64,000 nt of DNA from Gemmatimonadales bacterium (GTDB taxonomy: Bacteria > Gemmatimonadota > Glassbacteria > GWA2-58-10). Position 1 is the first letter of the stretch. Each line of letters starts with the position of its first letter. Below the pieces are notes generated by a model. The model searched no databases. It was not told where the DNA came from and saw nothing but the letters and a program-made list of their open reading frames with translations. This document shows positions 17,714-27,620 of this stretch, in pieces. Location: positions 62,001 to 126,000 of the forward strand of contig JAJRTS010000061.1 of the NCBI GenBank assembly GCA_024278175.1, written 5' to 3'. The position numbers and the translations under genes are program-made.

Positions 17714-19954
17714 CTATTTGATTTTCACGGATTTACGGGCCGCGGTAGGGTTGAAAAACCTGTCCCAGGCCCGCACACTCACCGTATGCTCGCCTTTTTC
17801 CCGCGTTTCCAGCTCCACCCTGAATTCTTCCCTGCCGGTATCGAGCAGACTGTCTGTCGGCGCAAGCAGCAGGGCATCCTCCGAGTCCAGGGTCAGTTCC
17901 ACCCGCTCGATGCGGGTAGTGGCGTCTTCCACGCGGAATGTGACCAGCAGTTTGCCCCCTGCCTGCACGGTAACTTTCAGGTTCCTGACAGCCGGCGGCG
18001 TGTTGTCCACGAAAAACGGAGCGCTGAGCCGCTCGGCAACCTGGGCGCGGCCGGCCGGGTTATCCAGTGAGTCGTATGCAGCTACTTTGAGCACGTAGCG
18101 GCCATCGGCGATATTCTCCGTGTCGAAAATAACAGAGTTGGTTTTGATCTTCCGGGCCAGCGGACGCCAGTTGCTTTCATCGATTCCACGGTAATAAACG
18201 CTGTAGCCCAGACGGTCCCCGTTGGCGTCGTTGGCGTTCCAGCCCGCCATTCTCATCCTGCGCTCGTAGTCCTTCTTGCCCTGGAACGGATTATCCGTGG
18301 AGCCGTTGCTTTTTTTGTCCATCAGTTGAGCTACTTCCCGCGGATATCGCTTGTTGGAGCCGCCATCGTCCAGTAGTGGCGATGAGCCCGGCTTGATATA
18401 CATTCCCTGGGGCATGAACCGCACCGGGCTGATCATCGGAGCGCGGTTACGCCTGAGATACGATACGGTTACCTCGTTCAGCGCGGGAGTGCGCCCGGAG
18501 TTGTTGGTCTCCATCTCGACCCGCCACTGGAAATTACGACGGGCGGGTGAGACCAGCGCCTCGTCCGCGCTGCCGCTTAAAGGGGGTGACCACGGGCTCC
18601 AGGTGGTGTCCGGTTTGTCGGTATTGCCGCTGCGGGTGCGGAAAATGATCCTGGTCCCCGGCGGCGTGCGTCCCAGCCAGGTCAGCCGTCCCCAACTGGC
18701 GGGGATACCGGCCTGCTGAACCTGGCTGGTGAACGTGCCCTTGCGCGAGTAGCCTTGCTCCAGCGCATGAACCCGGCCGGGGTTACCGGTGCAGATCAGC
18801 GTTCTGTCGCCGATTGCCAGGTAGCCCGTGGCATCGCCGCCGCCGAATCTGTTGATCAGGGTCAACTCGCCGCGGTTGTCGATTTTATACAGGCTGCGCT
18901 TGTCCTTGGAGGCCACGAACAGGGCCTGACCATCGCCGGCGAGCCCCAGGGACATGATCGCATCGCCTGCCTCGCGCCAGATCCGGGTGACAAACCTGTC
19001 GCGGTCGAAAAAGTAGATTTCGCTGGTTGTCTGCGGAGCGATCCGCATCGATGGCGGACGTATGACCAAGCCGCGCTTGAGCTCATCGGCCTCTTTGTGC
19101 TCCTGTTGCTGATTGCCGCTCTTGTTTTTTTCGTTGGCGTCGCTGGGCTGGGAGAACATGTTCTGGCCCTGATCACCGGCCGCCTTGATCTCGAACGCGG
19201 CCACGAACAGGTTGTTCTCCTTGTCGACCACTATCGAGCGCATGTCCTTGAGCGGGCTGTCGTAGATAATCGAAACCCGGCCGCCGGGAGTGACTTCGTA
19301 GAGCAAAGCGCTGCCGCTGGAGCCGGCGAGCAGGTTGCCGTGGCGGTCCAGGGCGAGCGAGATGATATGTGTTTCGTCCGAGTCCAGAATGACTTTGCCC
19401 TGGTGAGGGCCGGTCACTTTGTAAACCTTACCTTTAAAGCCGGTTGCCAGATAGAGCTCGCCGCCGGGGCCGGAGAGCATCTTCCAGATATATTTTTCCT
19501 CCGGGTCGAAATAGACCTCGGCGGGCTGCTTGCCGCCGGGCAATCGGTAGATCCGTCCCTCCGGCGAGGCTCCGACGTACAGGTCGCCGTCAGGCGTAAC
19601 CGCCAGGGCCATCACTTCCGGCTCCAGCGCATCGTAGGCCAGCGAGGTATCCCCGGCGGCGTCAAGGTGCAGCACCAGGCCATCGTGGCCCGTACCCAGG
19701 TACACTCCGCCGCGCCCGTCCGGGGCCATCGCCCAGATAAACGGCACACCGGGAGTGGGGAGTACTTTTACCTCCGGGGCCAGTGTCAGCGACTCGTTGG
19801 CCAGGATCGAAATTTCCTCGGTTTCACCGCTGAGAAAGTCCTTCCTGCTGTCGGTTTTCCAGAACCGGACCCCGTCGGCCAGGGCCGATGTCGCCACAAT
19901 CGCAGACAGGATGAGGACAATAATCCGCGCAGATTTATACAAGCCGGCCTCCAT
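17714..19954 (-). CDS. Secreted beta-propeller (NHL/WD40-like) protein with C-terminal Ig/Fn-like region
   Basis: 746 aa, signal peptide, repeated blade pattern (ALAVTPDGDLYVGASPEGRIYRL; SLALDRHGNLLAGSSGSALLYEV; SIVVDKENNLFVAAF). Confidence 0.75.
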   Translation of the reverse strand: MEAGLYKSARIIVLILSAIVATSALADGVRFWKTDSRKDFLSGETEEISILANESLTLAPEVKVLPTPGVPFIWAMAPDGRGGVYLGTGHDGLVLHLDAAGDTSLAYDALEPEVMALAVTPDGDLYVGASPEGRIYRLPGGKQPAEVYFDPEEKYIWKMLSGPGGELYLATGFKGKVYKVTGPHQGKVILDSDETHIISLALDRHGNLLAGSSGSALLYEVTPGGRVSIIYDSPLKDMRSIVVDKENNLFVAAFEIKAAGDQGQNMFSQPSDANEKNKSGNQQQEHKEADELKRGLVIRPPSMRIAPQTTSEIYFFDRDRFVTRIWREAGDAIMSLGLAGDGQALFVASKDKRSLYKIDNRGELTLINRFGGGDATGYLAIGDRTLICTGNPGRVHALEQGYSRKGTFTSQVQQAGIPASWGRLTWLGRTPPGTRIIFRTRSGNTDKPDTTWSPWSPPLSGSADEALVSPARRNFQWRVEMETNNSGRTPALNEVTVSYLRRNRAPMISPVRFMPQGMYIKPGSSPLLDDGGSNKRYPREVAQLMDKKSNGSTDNPFQGKKDYERRMRMAGWNANDANGDRLGYSVYYRGIDESNWRPLARKIKTNSVIFDTENIADGRYVLKVAAYDSLDNPAGRAQVAERLSAPFFVDNTPPAVRNLKVTVQAGGKLLVTFRVEDATTRIERVELTLDSEDALLLAPTDSLLDTGREEFRVELETREKGEHTVSVRAWDRFFNPTAARKSVKIK

Positions 19955-19980
19955 CGTTTTTACACGTAATCGTCTGGAAT

Positions 19981-21825
19981 TCAGGGTTTCGGTTTGAGCG
20001 TAAGCTGGATTACCCGAAACCCGTTGAGTACGTAGTCAGTGGGTTTGGCGAACTCAGCCACGGTTTTGTCGTTGAGCGGCAGGGTGACGCCGGAAAACTT
20101 CCGGGACTTAAGCATCGACCACACCGATCCGGGAAGCTCGGGCATCTCTTTGCCGCCCAGGACCAATCCCCGATCCATCGTGAATGCCTTTACATATAGA
20201 TAATTATTTTTGCGTGCCTTATTGATCAGTCCCACCAGCTCCTCGATATTCTTGTAGAGAAACCGTCCGGGTGAAAGCTGGAATTCCGCGCGGGTGATAT
20301 AAGCTCCGGAACCGACAAGCAGGAACAGCCGGGTTTCCACGTCCGTCCGCGGGGCGACAATGGTGAAACGCTCATGATATTCGGCTGTGACAAACGGGTC
20401 GAGAGTGACATCGACAACCACCGTGTCGCCGGGAAAAAGCTCATCGCTATCGACCTGTACCCCGGCCACACTGGCACGCGGCAGGCCCTCGGAGACCTCA
20501 AAATTGAACTCGATGCGCCGCACGTCCGCCGGACCGTAGACGTTGCCATAGAGGTACTGCATGGTCATGATCACCTGCTGCAGGAACTCGGTTGTGGAGG
20601 CGGGGCCGGTGAACATGTTTTCGATATTCACCGGCGGAGTACCGTCTATCTCCACGGAGCCCCTTACCTTGAGCGTCTGGTCCGATACCGTGTTGCCGGC
20701 CTCGCTGAGCGAGTTTAACGCGGTGATCGCCGTCAGCACGGGCGAGAGCATCTTATGACGGATCATCTCATAGCTGAATTTTTGCCCGGGCAGGTTGGGC
20801 AGCTTAAGAGAAATCTCCATGGGTACCATTTTCGGCTGTGCGCCGATAACGCCGAAAATGCCGTTGGTATGGTCGCCCCGGATGCTGCCCATGAAATCCG
20901 TGGTATTGGAGATCTTGAACGAGCTCGACACGTTGGGCAGAACAGTTACTATCTCCGCGGCGGTCATCGGGAAATCCACCGGACCGAATTGCAGGAACGG
21001 ATGGCCGAAAGCCAGCACCCGATCCCCATCGCGATAGGTCAGCGTACCGGTCGCGGCCAGGGAAAGATCGCCGCGGACAAGCTGGGCCGCAACCGCCGAG
21101 CCCGGTTGCAACGTAGGGTCATCGGGCCTGACCGTTTTTGCTCCAGAGCTGGCTCCGCCGGAGAGCGAAACCAGTCCAAGTCTGTCGAAAAAACTGCCGT
21201 AACGCTCCAGTACAGCCGGACTGCAGCCGGAAAATGTGAGCGGAATACGCAGCCTGCTCAGCGGGGCGCCGCCGGCAGCGGAGCTGCCCGCCGCGGGTCC
21301 GGCCCGGTTATCCCCACCCAGCAGGGGATTGGGCGGAGCGCTGAAGGGATCGAAACGGGCGGGTGTGTTCCCGGCCGGGCCCGTGGCCGCCGCGCTTTGC
21401 GCGGCGGCGGCGCCCCTGGTTGCCGTCACGGTTTTTTCAATCTCCAGCATCTGCTCGATCGGCGTGATACCGCAGATCGGGTCCTTGCTGAACTGGAACC
21501 CGTAGGCCAGGGCTCCGATCAGCTTGCCGTCGATATAGATCGGGCTGCCGCTCATCCCGGCGATCACGCCGGTGTGGCGGAGGCGTTCGCCCTGGAGTTC
21601 GGCGAGGAAAATATCTTTTTTCGGCAGGAAATTTTTCAAGGTACCGATAATCTTGACCTCGAAGCGCTCGATACTGTCGCCCTGGAACACGGAGAGGCCG
21701 TAGCCCTGCATACCGGGAGCGACCTCGGAGGCCGGCATGATCTGCTGGGAGGCATGCAAAGCCGCGGCGGCGTGGATCAGCAGCAAAAGCGCCAATATTA
21801 TAAACTTCGGCATAACTATGCTCAT
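19981..21825 (-). CDS. SpoIVB/S55 peptidase-type domain protein
   Basis: ASEVAPGMQGYGLSVFQGDSIERFEVKIIGTL; GVIAGMSGSPIYIDGKLIGALAYGF. Confidence 0.85.
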   Translation of the reverse strand: MSIVMPKFIILALLLLIHAAAALHASQQIMPASEVAPGMQGYGLSVFQGDSIERFEVKIIGTLKNFLPKKDIFLAELQGERLRHTGVIAGMSGSPIYIDGKLIGALAYGFQFSKDPICGITPIEQMLEIEKTVTATRGAAAAQSAAATGPAGNTPARFDPFSAPPNPLLGGDNRAGPAAGSSAAGGAPLSRLRIPLTFSGCSPAVLERYGSFFDRLGLVSLSGGASSGAKTVRPDDPTLQPGSAVAAQLVRGDLSLAATGTLTYRDGDRVLAFGHPFLQFGPVDFPMTAAEIVTVLPNVSSSFKISNTTDFMGSIRGDHTNGIFGVIGAQPKMVPMEISLKLPNLPGQKFSYEMIRHKMLSPVLTAITALNSLSEAGNTVSDQTLKVRGSVEIDGTPPVNIENMFTGPASTTEFLQQVIMTMQYLYGNVYGPADVRRIEFNFEVSEGLPRASVAGVQVDSDELFPGDTVVVDVTLDPFVTAEYHERFTIVAPRTDVETRLFLLVGSGAYITRAEFQLSPGRFLYKNIEELVGLINKARKNNYLYVKAFTMDRGLVLGGKEMPELPGSVWSMLKSRKFSGVTLPLNDKTVAEFAKPTDYVLNGFRVIQLTLKPKP

Positions 21826-22079
21826 TTCCGTTCGGTTCCGTTAAGCGTTGATCAGTCTGAATGTAGCAAGTTAGCCGTGAGCTGGACGTCTGTCAACTGT
21901 CAACAAGGAGGGCCGTGAGATTTTTTACACACGCCAACATCTTTTGGAATGTAATGCAGTTATGATTGCGCCCAGGGACAATTCGCTTTGAATATGCTTT
22001 GTCGGCCCGGTCAGTACAGACTATAGCGGCTGAGTTCAATAACAGCCGGGAGTGCAATTGTTCACTGGTAGTTGATTGG

Positions 22080-23990
22080 CTACCGGATGGGAAATGGCGC
22101 TTTGCGGCCAAGGAAGCGGACAACGAGTAGCAGGGCTGCGACCACTACGAGGTTGGCGATCCAGGGATTGAGCAGCCCGAGTCCGGCGGGAACGTACCCC
22201 AGCAACACGGCCACTGCCCCCACTGTCAGGCTGTAGGGCAGTTGGGTGCGCACGTGATCCACATGGTCCGAGCCGGACGACATCGAGCTCATGATCGTGG
22301 TATCGCTGATCGGGCTGCAGTGGTCGCCGAATACCGAGCCGGAGAGGATCGCCCCGACAGTGCCGAGCATGGTCAACTCCACGGCGGCCGCGCCCAGGCC
22401 GGCGTCTAGCGGCAGGTGATAGGCCAGCGGGATTATCAGCGGCGTCAGGATCGCCATCGTGCCCCAGCTTGTACCGGTGGAGAAAGAGGTGAATGCGGCA
22501 AGCACGAAAGTAATCGCGGGCAGCATGCCCGGGCTGAGTATCCGCCTGGTGATTGTCAGCAGATAGGTGGCTGTTTCAAGCTCCGTGCAGACGATCTGGA
22601 TTACCCGGGCCAGGGTCAGGATCACCATCGCCAGGATCAGCGACTTGAACCCCACCAGGAACGCGTCCATCGCCTCCCGGACGCTAAGCAGCCGCTGGAT
22701 GAAAATCAGCACCAGGCTGGAAAAAACTCCGGCGAACGCGGCCCAGATCAGCACCTGGAAGGGGTCGGCGGAACCGACGATGTTATAGAGAGTGGGGTCC
22801 GCGCCGCTGGCGGCTACCGCGCTCTGGCCGCTTCTGTAAAGCCCGGTCACCAGCACCAGACTCATCACGCCAATCGGCGCCAGGGCGTTGTACCAGCGGT
22901 GCGGGGCGTGGGTGGGTGGCTCCAGGCGTTGCATCTCCTCGTCCAGCAGGGGCTGGGCGCCCGGGGCCATCAGGCGCCCCGTTGTCAATGCACGGGTTTC
23001 GGCCTTGAGCATGGGGCCGTAATCGCGGCCGCTGATGATGATTATCAGCACAAACAGCAGGCAGGCCCAGGAATAGAAGTTAAACGGCAGGGCCTTGAGG
23101 AACATCCAGTATGCGCTCTGATCCAGCCCCAGGCCGTCGATCGCGGCGCTCAGCAGGGCCAGTTCGTAGCCGATCCACGTGGAGATCAGCGCGACACTGG
23201 TCACCGGCGCGGCGGTGGAGTCCACAATGAAGCTCAGTTTTTCGCGGCTGACTTTCATCTTGTCCGTGAACGGCCGCATCGTGTTGCCGACCATCAGCGT
23301 GTTCGAGTAGTCGTCGAAAAAAATCAGCAGGCCGATTAACCATGTGCTGAACTGGCTCATCTTTCTGCTCACAGCCAGCCGGGAGAGCGCTTCTACCAGC
23401 CCCGCGGCTCCGCCGCTGCGGGTGATCAGGCCCACCATCCCGCCGAGAGTCATGCTGAAAATGATTATCCTCACATGGTCCGGATCGGTCATCGCCCGCA
23501 CAAGGTAGGTGTCGATCAGCCGGGTGATCCCGGTCCAGGGGTTCAGGCCCTGAATGATTGTCACCCCCATCCAGATGCCGAAAAACAGCGCGGGCAGCAC
23601 CTGCCTGAACGCAAGCGCCAGCAGGATCGCCAGCAGGGGAGGCAGGATAGTGAACCAACCGGGCCAGACCCGCACCGTTTGCACCATTTTACGCCCGTCC
23701 CGGCTGAGATGGATTACGTAATTGCCGAAACCACCGAAGCCCAACGTGGCCATCCCCTGCTCGTCGATAACCGTATCGATCACGGTTTCCCCGTCGCCGT
23801 CAACAACTTTCAGCGCCGCCCCGCTCCAGGCGCTGTCGGCACGCATCTTAAGCGGCACACCGGCGAAAACCATTTTCGGAAGCGCCAGAGAGCCGCGCCC
23901 GCCGCCGGCGATCAGGTTCCCTGGCGAGAAAACTCCCGCGCTCAGGGCGGCAAGAATCAGCAGGAATGTCAATGGTTGGAAATAACGCAT
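22080..23990 (-). CDS. Na+/H+ antiporter NhaC family protein with extra N-terminal extracytoplasmic domain
   Basis: Multi-TM; FFDDYSNTLMVGNTMRPFTDKMKVSREKLSFIVDSTAAPV; SGSVFGDHCSPISDTTIMSSMSSG. Confidence 0.9.
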   Translation of the reverse strand: MRYFQPLTFLLILAALSAGVFSPGNLIAGGGRGSLALPKMVFAGVPLKMRADSAWSGAALKVVDGDGETVIDTVIDEQGMATLGFGGFGNYVIHLSRDGRKMVQTVRVWPGWFTILPPLLAILLALAFRQVLPALFFGIWMGVTIIQGLNPWTGITRLIDTYLVRAMTDPDHVRIIIFSMTLGGMVGLITRSGGAAGLVEALSRLAVSRKMSQFSTWLIGLLIFFDDYSNTLMVGNTMRPFTDKMKVSREKLSFIVDSTAAPVTSVALISTWIGYELALLSAAIDGLGLDQSAYWMFLKALPFNFYSWACLLFVLIIIISGRDYGPMLKAETRALTTGRLMAPGAQPLLDEEMQRLEPPTHAPHRWYNALAPIGVMSLVLVTGLYRSGQSAVAASGADPTLYNIVGSADPFQVLIWAAFAGVFSSLVLIFIQRLLSVREAMDAFLVGFKSLILAMVILTLARVIQIVCTELETATYLLTITRRILSPGMLPAITFVLAAFTSFSTGTSWGTMAILTPLIIPLAYHLPLDAGLGAAAVELTMLGTVGAILSGSVFGDHCSPISDTTIMSSMSSGSDHVDHVRTQLPYSLTVGAVAVLLGYVPAGLGLLNPWIANLVVVAALLLVVRFLGRKAPFPIR

Positions 23991-24442
23991 CAGCTGAGAT
24001 GAGTGCTCAAGTTTATGATAAACGGCAAAGCGCCGCGGTCATGTTTGATCCGAGCAGTAAATCTACCCGGCTGAACTCAGATTGTCAAAGAACTCTCTTC
24101 AGGGCCGCCCCAGCAAGACATTCAACGACCATGAAATTAATATATTTTCCCGCTGTCAGGGGCAGGTGAATTGGCCTTGGGCCGACCCTTGAGAGCTGAA
24201 TTCTGCCGGCGACCGTTTTGCAGGCGCGCTGCTAAACGCGTGTTGTAAAGGGGAAAACCATATATATCGTGGCAGCTTCTTGACTTGAACCGCTGGATGA
24301 ACAATAATAAACCAGTTGGAAAAATGCTTTCAAAGTATTAAATAATGAGGGTTTGCCGCCGAGGTCGTCTGCCGCGGCTATCTGCCCGCCGCCAGTCACG
24401 TCTTAAAATCGCCGCTGAAACGCACCGGGAGAGCCTGGCCCC

Positions 24443-25888
24443 ATGACGCAAGACAGGGAAAACAGGGAAAATAAAGAACCTGACCGGGATGATCAGGAGT
24501 TCTGGGAGCAGGAGCTTGAACCGGAGCCGGAGGAACCTGACGATGAAGCTGCCGCTTCATCCAATGCTGAACCGCAGGAAGGCTCAGGTCCCGATTCAAG
24601 CGCCGGGGATCCGGTTGACACCACGGCGGAATGGTTTGTCGATTTCGAAGTCTGGCTGGCCTCCCTGGAAGCCAAGTTCGGGCCGGAATTAGAGCAGGTG
24701 CTCACCAAGGAACTCGGACCGGACTGGGTCAACAAGCTGAATAAAAGGATGATGGACGAGAAGAATTTTCTCAAAGTTCTCGATGAGATTAAAGCACATA
24801 TCGCGGGGCAGGGGCAGGATCAGGATAGTGGTGGCAGGTTTGTCAGATTGGGATCAAATGAAGACCAGATAGGCTTCGAGGCCCTGGGCCAGGGAGAGGT
24901 GATTTACGACGAGTCGATGGTTGGGCCGGTAGGGGGAAGTGGAGGTGGAGGTGGAAGCCGGCAAAAAGAACTGCCGAACTTGTCCGACTTGCGCAAGAAG
25001 GACTTCGATGCTGCCGGAGAACTGAAATCACCGCGGGAAGAGAATCTGGACAAGAGTATAATCGAGGCGGAAGTGATCGCGCCGGATGAGAAAGTCGTGC
25101 TGATGGACCGCAACGATTTCAGTAGGTTGAGCTATTTCGCCCGCAAGGAACTCGACAGGCACAAAGGCGATCTGGAAACGCGCAAGGTGCTGGAACGCAA
25201 AAGTAAGGAGATCGAGCGGCAACCCATTGGGGTGCTTAACCGTTTGATCCTGGCTGTGGCCGTTTTGGTCACGCTTTATGCGATTTTCTGCCTGTTTGCC
25301 CTGCCGGTGGGGGAATATCGGCAGGACAAGCTGGCGGCTGCTAATCCGGCGGATTACCTGTTTCGCCCATCCACGGAAATGCGCAAGCAGGGAGAGTTAT
25401 CCCGCGCGGGGGACCCTGTAACAGGGGCCGGAAGTGGTGTGGTCAGTTTCTATTTTCTCCAGCCATCGTTCAAGCGCTTGGAGCTGGATCATGTGCTTGG
25501 CGGCGAGCGGCGACGGTTCAGCCTGGATTCGTACAGCGGCAAGGAGCTTAGAATCGATAACGGTCCCTGGGGTGACACACTGGAAGTCCGCCGTTTCTAC
25601 AGCCAGAACTGGCCCACCAACCGCAGCGTCTTACTGAGAGTGCCCTACCTCAGCCTGAGCCGCAACGGCCGTGCCGTTCTACTGGCGTTTGAGCGCAGAA
25701 GCAGCGGGCTGCTGCCGGGACTGCTGGCGCTCGATATCGTTGGCGCCGACGGCAGCGGCGTGGGACTTGCCTACGCGGCGGATGACCTGCTTCATATCAA
25801 GCTGGCCGGGAAAATTGAACAGGGAAGCGCCGCCGAGGCCGATTTAACCTTGCAGTTCGTATTCCTGTTCTCGTTGCTGGAACTCTGA
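24443..25888 (+). CDS. Hypothetical protein: acidic disordered N-terminus, single TM, C-terminal beta-rich domain
   Basis: 481 aa ORF; DRDDQEFWEQELEPEPEEPDDE acidic segment; TM LNRLILAVAVLVTLYAIFCLFAL. Confidence 0.75.
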   Translation: MTQDRENRENKEPDRDDQEFWEQELEPEPEEPDDEAAASSNAEPQEGSGPDSSAGDPVDTTAEWFVDFEVWLASLEAKFGPELEQVLTKELGPDWVNKLNKRMMDEKNFLKVLDEIKAHIAGQGQDQDSGGRFVRLGSNEDQIGFEALGQGEVIYDESMVGPVGGSGGGGGSRQKELPNLSDLRKKDFDAAGELKSPREENLDKSIIEAEVIAPDEKVVLMDRNDFSRLSYFARKELDRHKGDLETRKVLERKSKEIERQPIGVLNRLILAVAVLVTLYAIFCLFALPVGEYRQDKLAAANPADYLFRPSTEMRKQGELSRAGDPVTGAGSGVVSFYFLQPSFKRLELDHVLGGERRRFSLDSYSGKELRIDNGPWGDTLEVRRFYSQNWPTNRSVLLRVPYLSLSRNGRAVLLAFERRSSGLLPGLLALDIVGADGSGVGLAYAADDLLHIKLAGKIEQGSAAEADLTLQFVFLFSLLEL

Positions 25889-26019
25889 GCGCTTATCGGC
25901 GGATAACAGTCAGTGGCAAAGCTCCGGCTGTTGAATTCATCAATTCCATCCCCATTTCATCCTTCCAGTTTGGCTTCCGGTTTGATACATTAAGCACTTG
26001 ATGCGTGACGGGGTATATC

Positions 26020-26047
26020 CCGCCCTGGCCTGCCGGGCGGTTTTTTT
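26020..26047 (+). terminator. Rho-independent terminator
   Basis: CCGCCCtggcctgccGGGCGG followed by TTTTTTT downstream of the 24443-25888 gene. Confidence 0.8.
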
Positions 26048-26075
26048 CGAATTGAAGAGTGTGAGGATTGTACTG

Positions 26076-27596
26076 ATGGCGGATGGTAATTGGTTTTCGG
26101 CAGGCAAGCTGCTTGCGGGTTTGATATTGGCCATGGCTGTATTTCATGGCTCGACGGCGGCGGCCAGTCAGGACGCTCTGGCCAGTTTACGCGAGGCTCT
26201 GCGGGTAGAGAACCTGCTGGTTTTCAGCTCCGACACCGTGCTCAAGGGCCAGCCGCAGGCCGGAGCCGAAATGGTTGTGTTTGTCAACTGCAACGGCGCA
26301 CTCGACAGGCCGGTTAACGGCAGCGTGGTGATTCTCAACGGGGAACTCGGACTCAGGCGCGGGGCGCGAGTGGGCGGCGATGTGTTCCTGGTACGCTCAA
26401 CCGTATTCACCTCCCGTGGGGCCGAGCTGTCGGGCGAGACGATCAGTGTCTCCTCGGCCGAGGCGGTGCGGGTGGTCGGCTCCACTATCGATGGCAGAAT
26501 AACCGGCGGCGGCGGCTTCCCGCTCAGGTTGAACATGGAAACCAACAGGATGGGCGGTTTCCGGGTCGAGGGCTATGACAGGGTCGATGGGTTTTCGGTT
26601 TCCTGGGGATTCAAGATGGTGCAGCCGGACTGGGACGATTTCCCGTTCTTGAGCGCCAAGGTCATTTCGGCCACAACGCGCCAGCAAATCGGTTTCGACA
26701 CCAGGCTCGCCGTTCCGCTGTGCGGTGGCGGGAGATGGCAGGCCTGGTTCGGGGCGCGCAGCCTTACGGACACTAACGACGACTGGCGGCTGGGTTCGCT
26801 GGAGAACGCGGTCAAAGCGTTCGTGGCCGGCTACGACCATCGCTACTATTTCCGCCGCGAGGGTTATTCGGCCGGGGTTTCGCGCAAGTTCGGCAGGCGC
26901 AGCTCCGTCTCGTTCTCCTTCCTCAACGAGCGTTACTCCAGCATGGCCAACATGTCCCCGTTTACCCTGGTGGGGGAGGAAAATTTCGAGCCTAACCTGC
27001 CGGTGGAGAGTGGACCGTTGCACTCTCTGCAACTGAACGGGATGATTGACATGCGCAACGATACCTATTTTACCCTCTCCGGCACCAGGTTCAAATTCGA
27101 GGGAGAACTGGCCGGGGGAGCCCTGGGTGGCGAACACGGGTTCGCCCGTTACGATCTCAGCCTGGAGCGCTGGGACACTTTTGCTGTTAAGCATCATACA
27201 TATTTCTGGCTCAAAGTGGCCGGGGCCGACGTGGCTCTGCCGTTCCAGCGTGGCTATACGTTGGGCAACGCCCTGCGCGGCCATGACAACTTTGCCTATT
27301 CCGGCGACAGGATGGTGTTGCTGCAAGCGGCCTACGGCTACTCGCTGCCCTCGCTGCCCATTGTCGAATACCTGTTCCTGCGCTGGCAGGCCGACCTGAT
27401 CTACGAAACCGGCACTGCGTTCTACCACGACGATCCCCGGCAGAATTATTCCGACTTGAAGCAGGACGCCGGTATCGGGTTTACCGGCGATACGATCCTG
27501 GGCCGGATGCGCCTGCACCTGTTCCAGAACCTCGACGAGTCGTTGCATTCCGGCCGCAGGCTGACCCTGACCCTTGAAATGAACCTGAACGAATAG
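26076..27596 (+). CDS. Bactofilin-like N-terminal region + BamA/Omp85-like beta-barrel C-terminal region
   Basis: ATG 26076 + signal peptide; VNGSVVILNGELGLRRGARVGGDVFLVRSTVFTSRGAEL bactofilin-like turns; C-term YTLGNALRGHDNFAYSGDRMVLLQAAYGYSL resembles bacterial surface-antigen barrel. Confidence 0.7.
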   Translation: MADGNWFSAGKLLAGLILAMAVFHGSTAAASQDALASLREALRVENLLVFSSDTVLKGQPQAGAEMVVFVNCNGALDRPVNGSVVILNGELGLRRGARVGGDVFLVRSTVFTSRGAELSGETISVSSAEAVRVVGSTIDGRITGGGGFPLRLNMETNRMGGFRVEGYDRVDGFSVSWGFKMVQPDWDDFPFLSAKVISATTRQQIGFDTRLAVPLCGGGRWQAWFGARSLTDTNDDWRLGSLENAVKAFVAGYDHRYYFRREGYSAGVSRKFGRRSSVSFSFLNERYSSMANMSPFTLVGEENFEPNLPVESGPLHSLQLNGMIDMRNDTYFTLSGTRFKFEGELAGGALGGEHGFARYDLSLERWDTFAVKHHTYFWLKVAGADVALPFQRGYTLGNALRGHDNFAYSGDRMVLLQAAYGYSLPSLPIVEYLFLRWQADLIYETGTAFYHDDPRQNYSDLKQDAGIGFTGDTILGRMRLHLFQNLDESLHSGRRLTLTLEMNLNE

Positions 27597-27620
27597 CAAT
27601 GGAGCAATGGCGGGTAATCG

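Noticed and set aside
18755-19969. 404 aa plus-strand ORF
   Set aside because: Antisense to the beta-propeller gene, which has a signal peptide and repeat pattern
25998-26075. N-terminal extension of the bactofilin-like/barrel ORF
   Set aside because: Contains a rho-independent terminator; ATG 26076 gives a proper signal peptide
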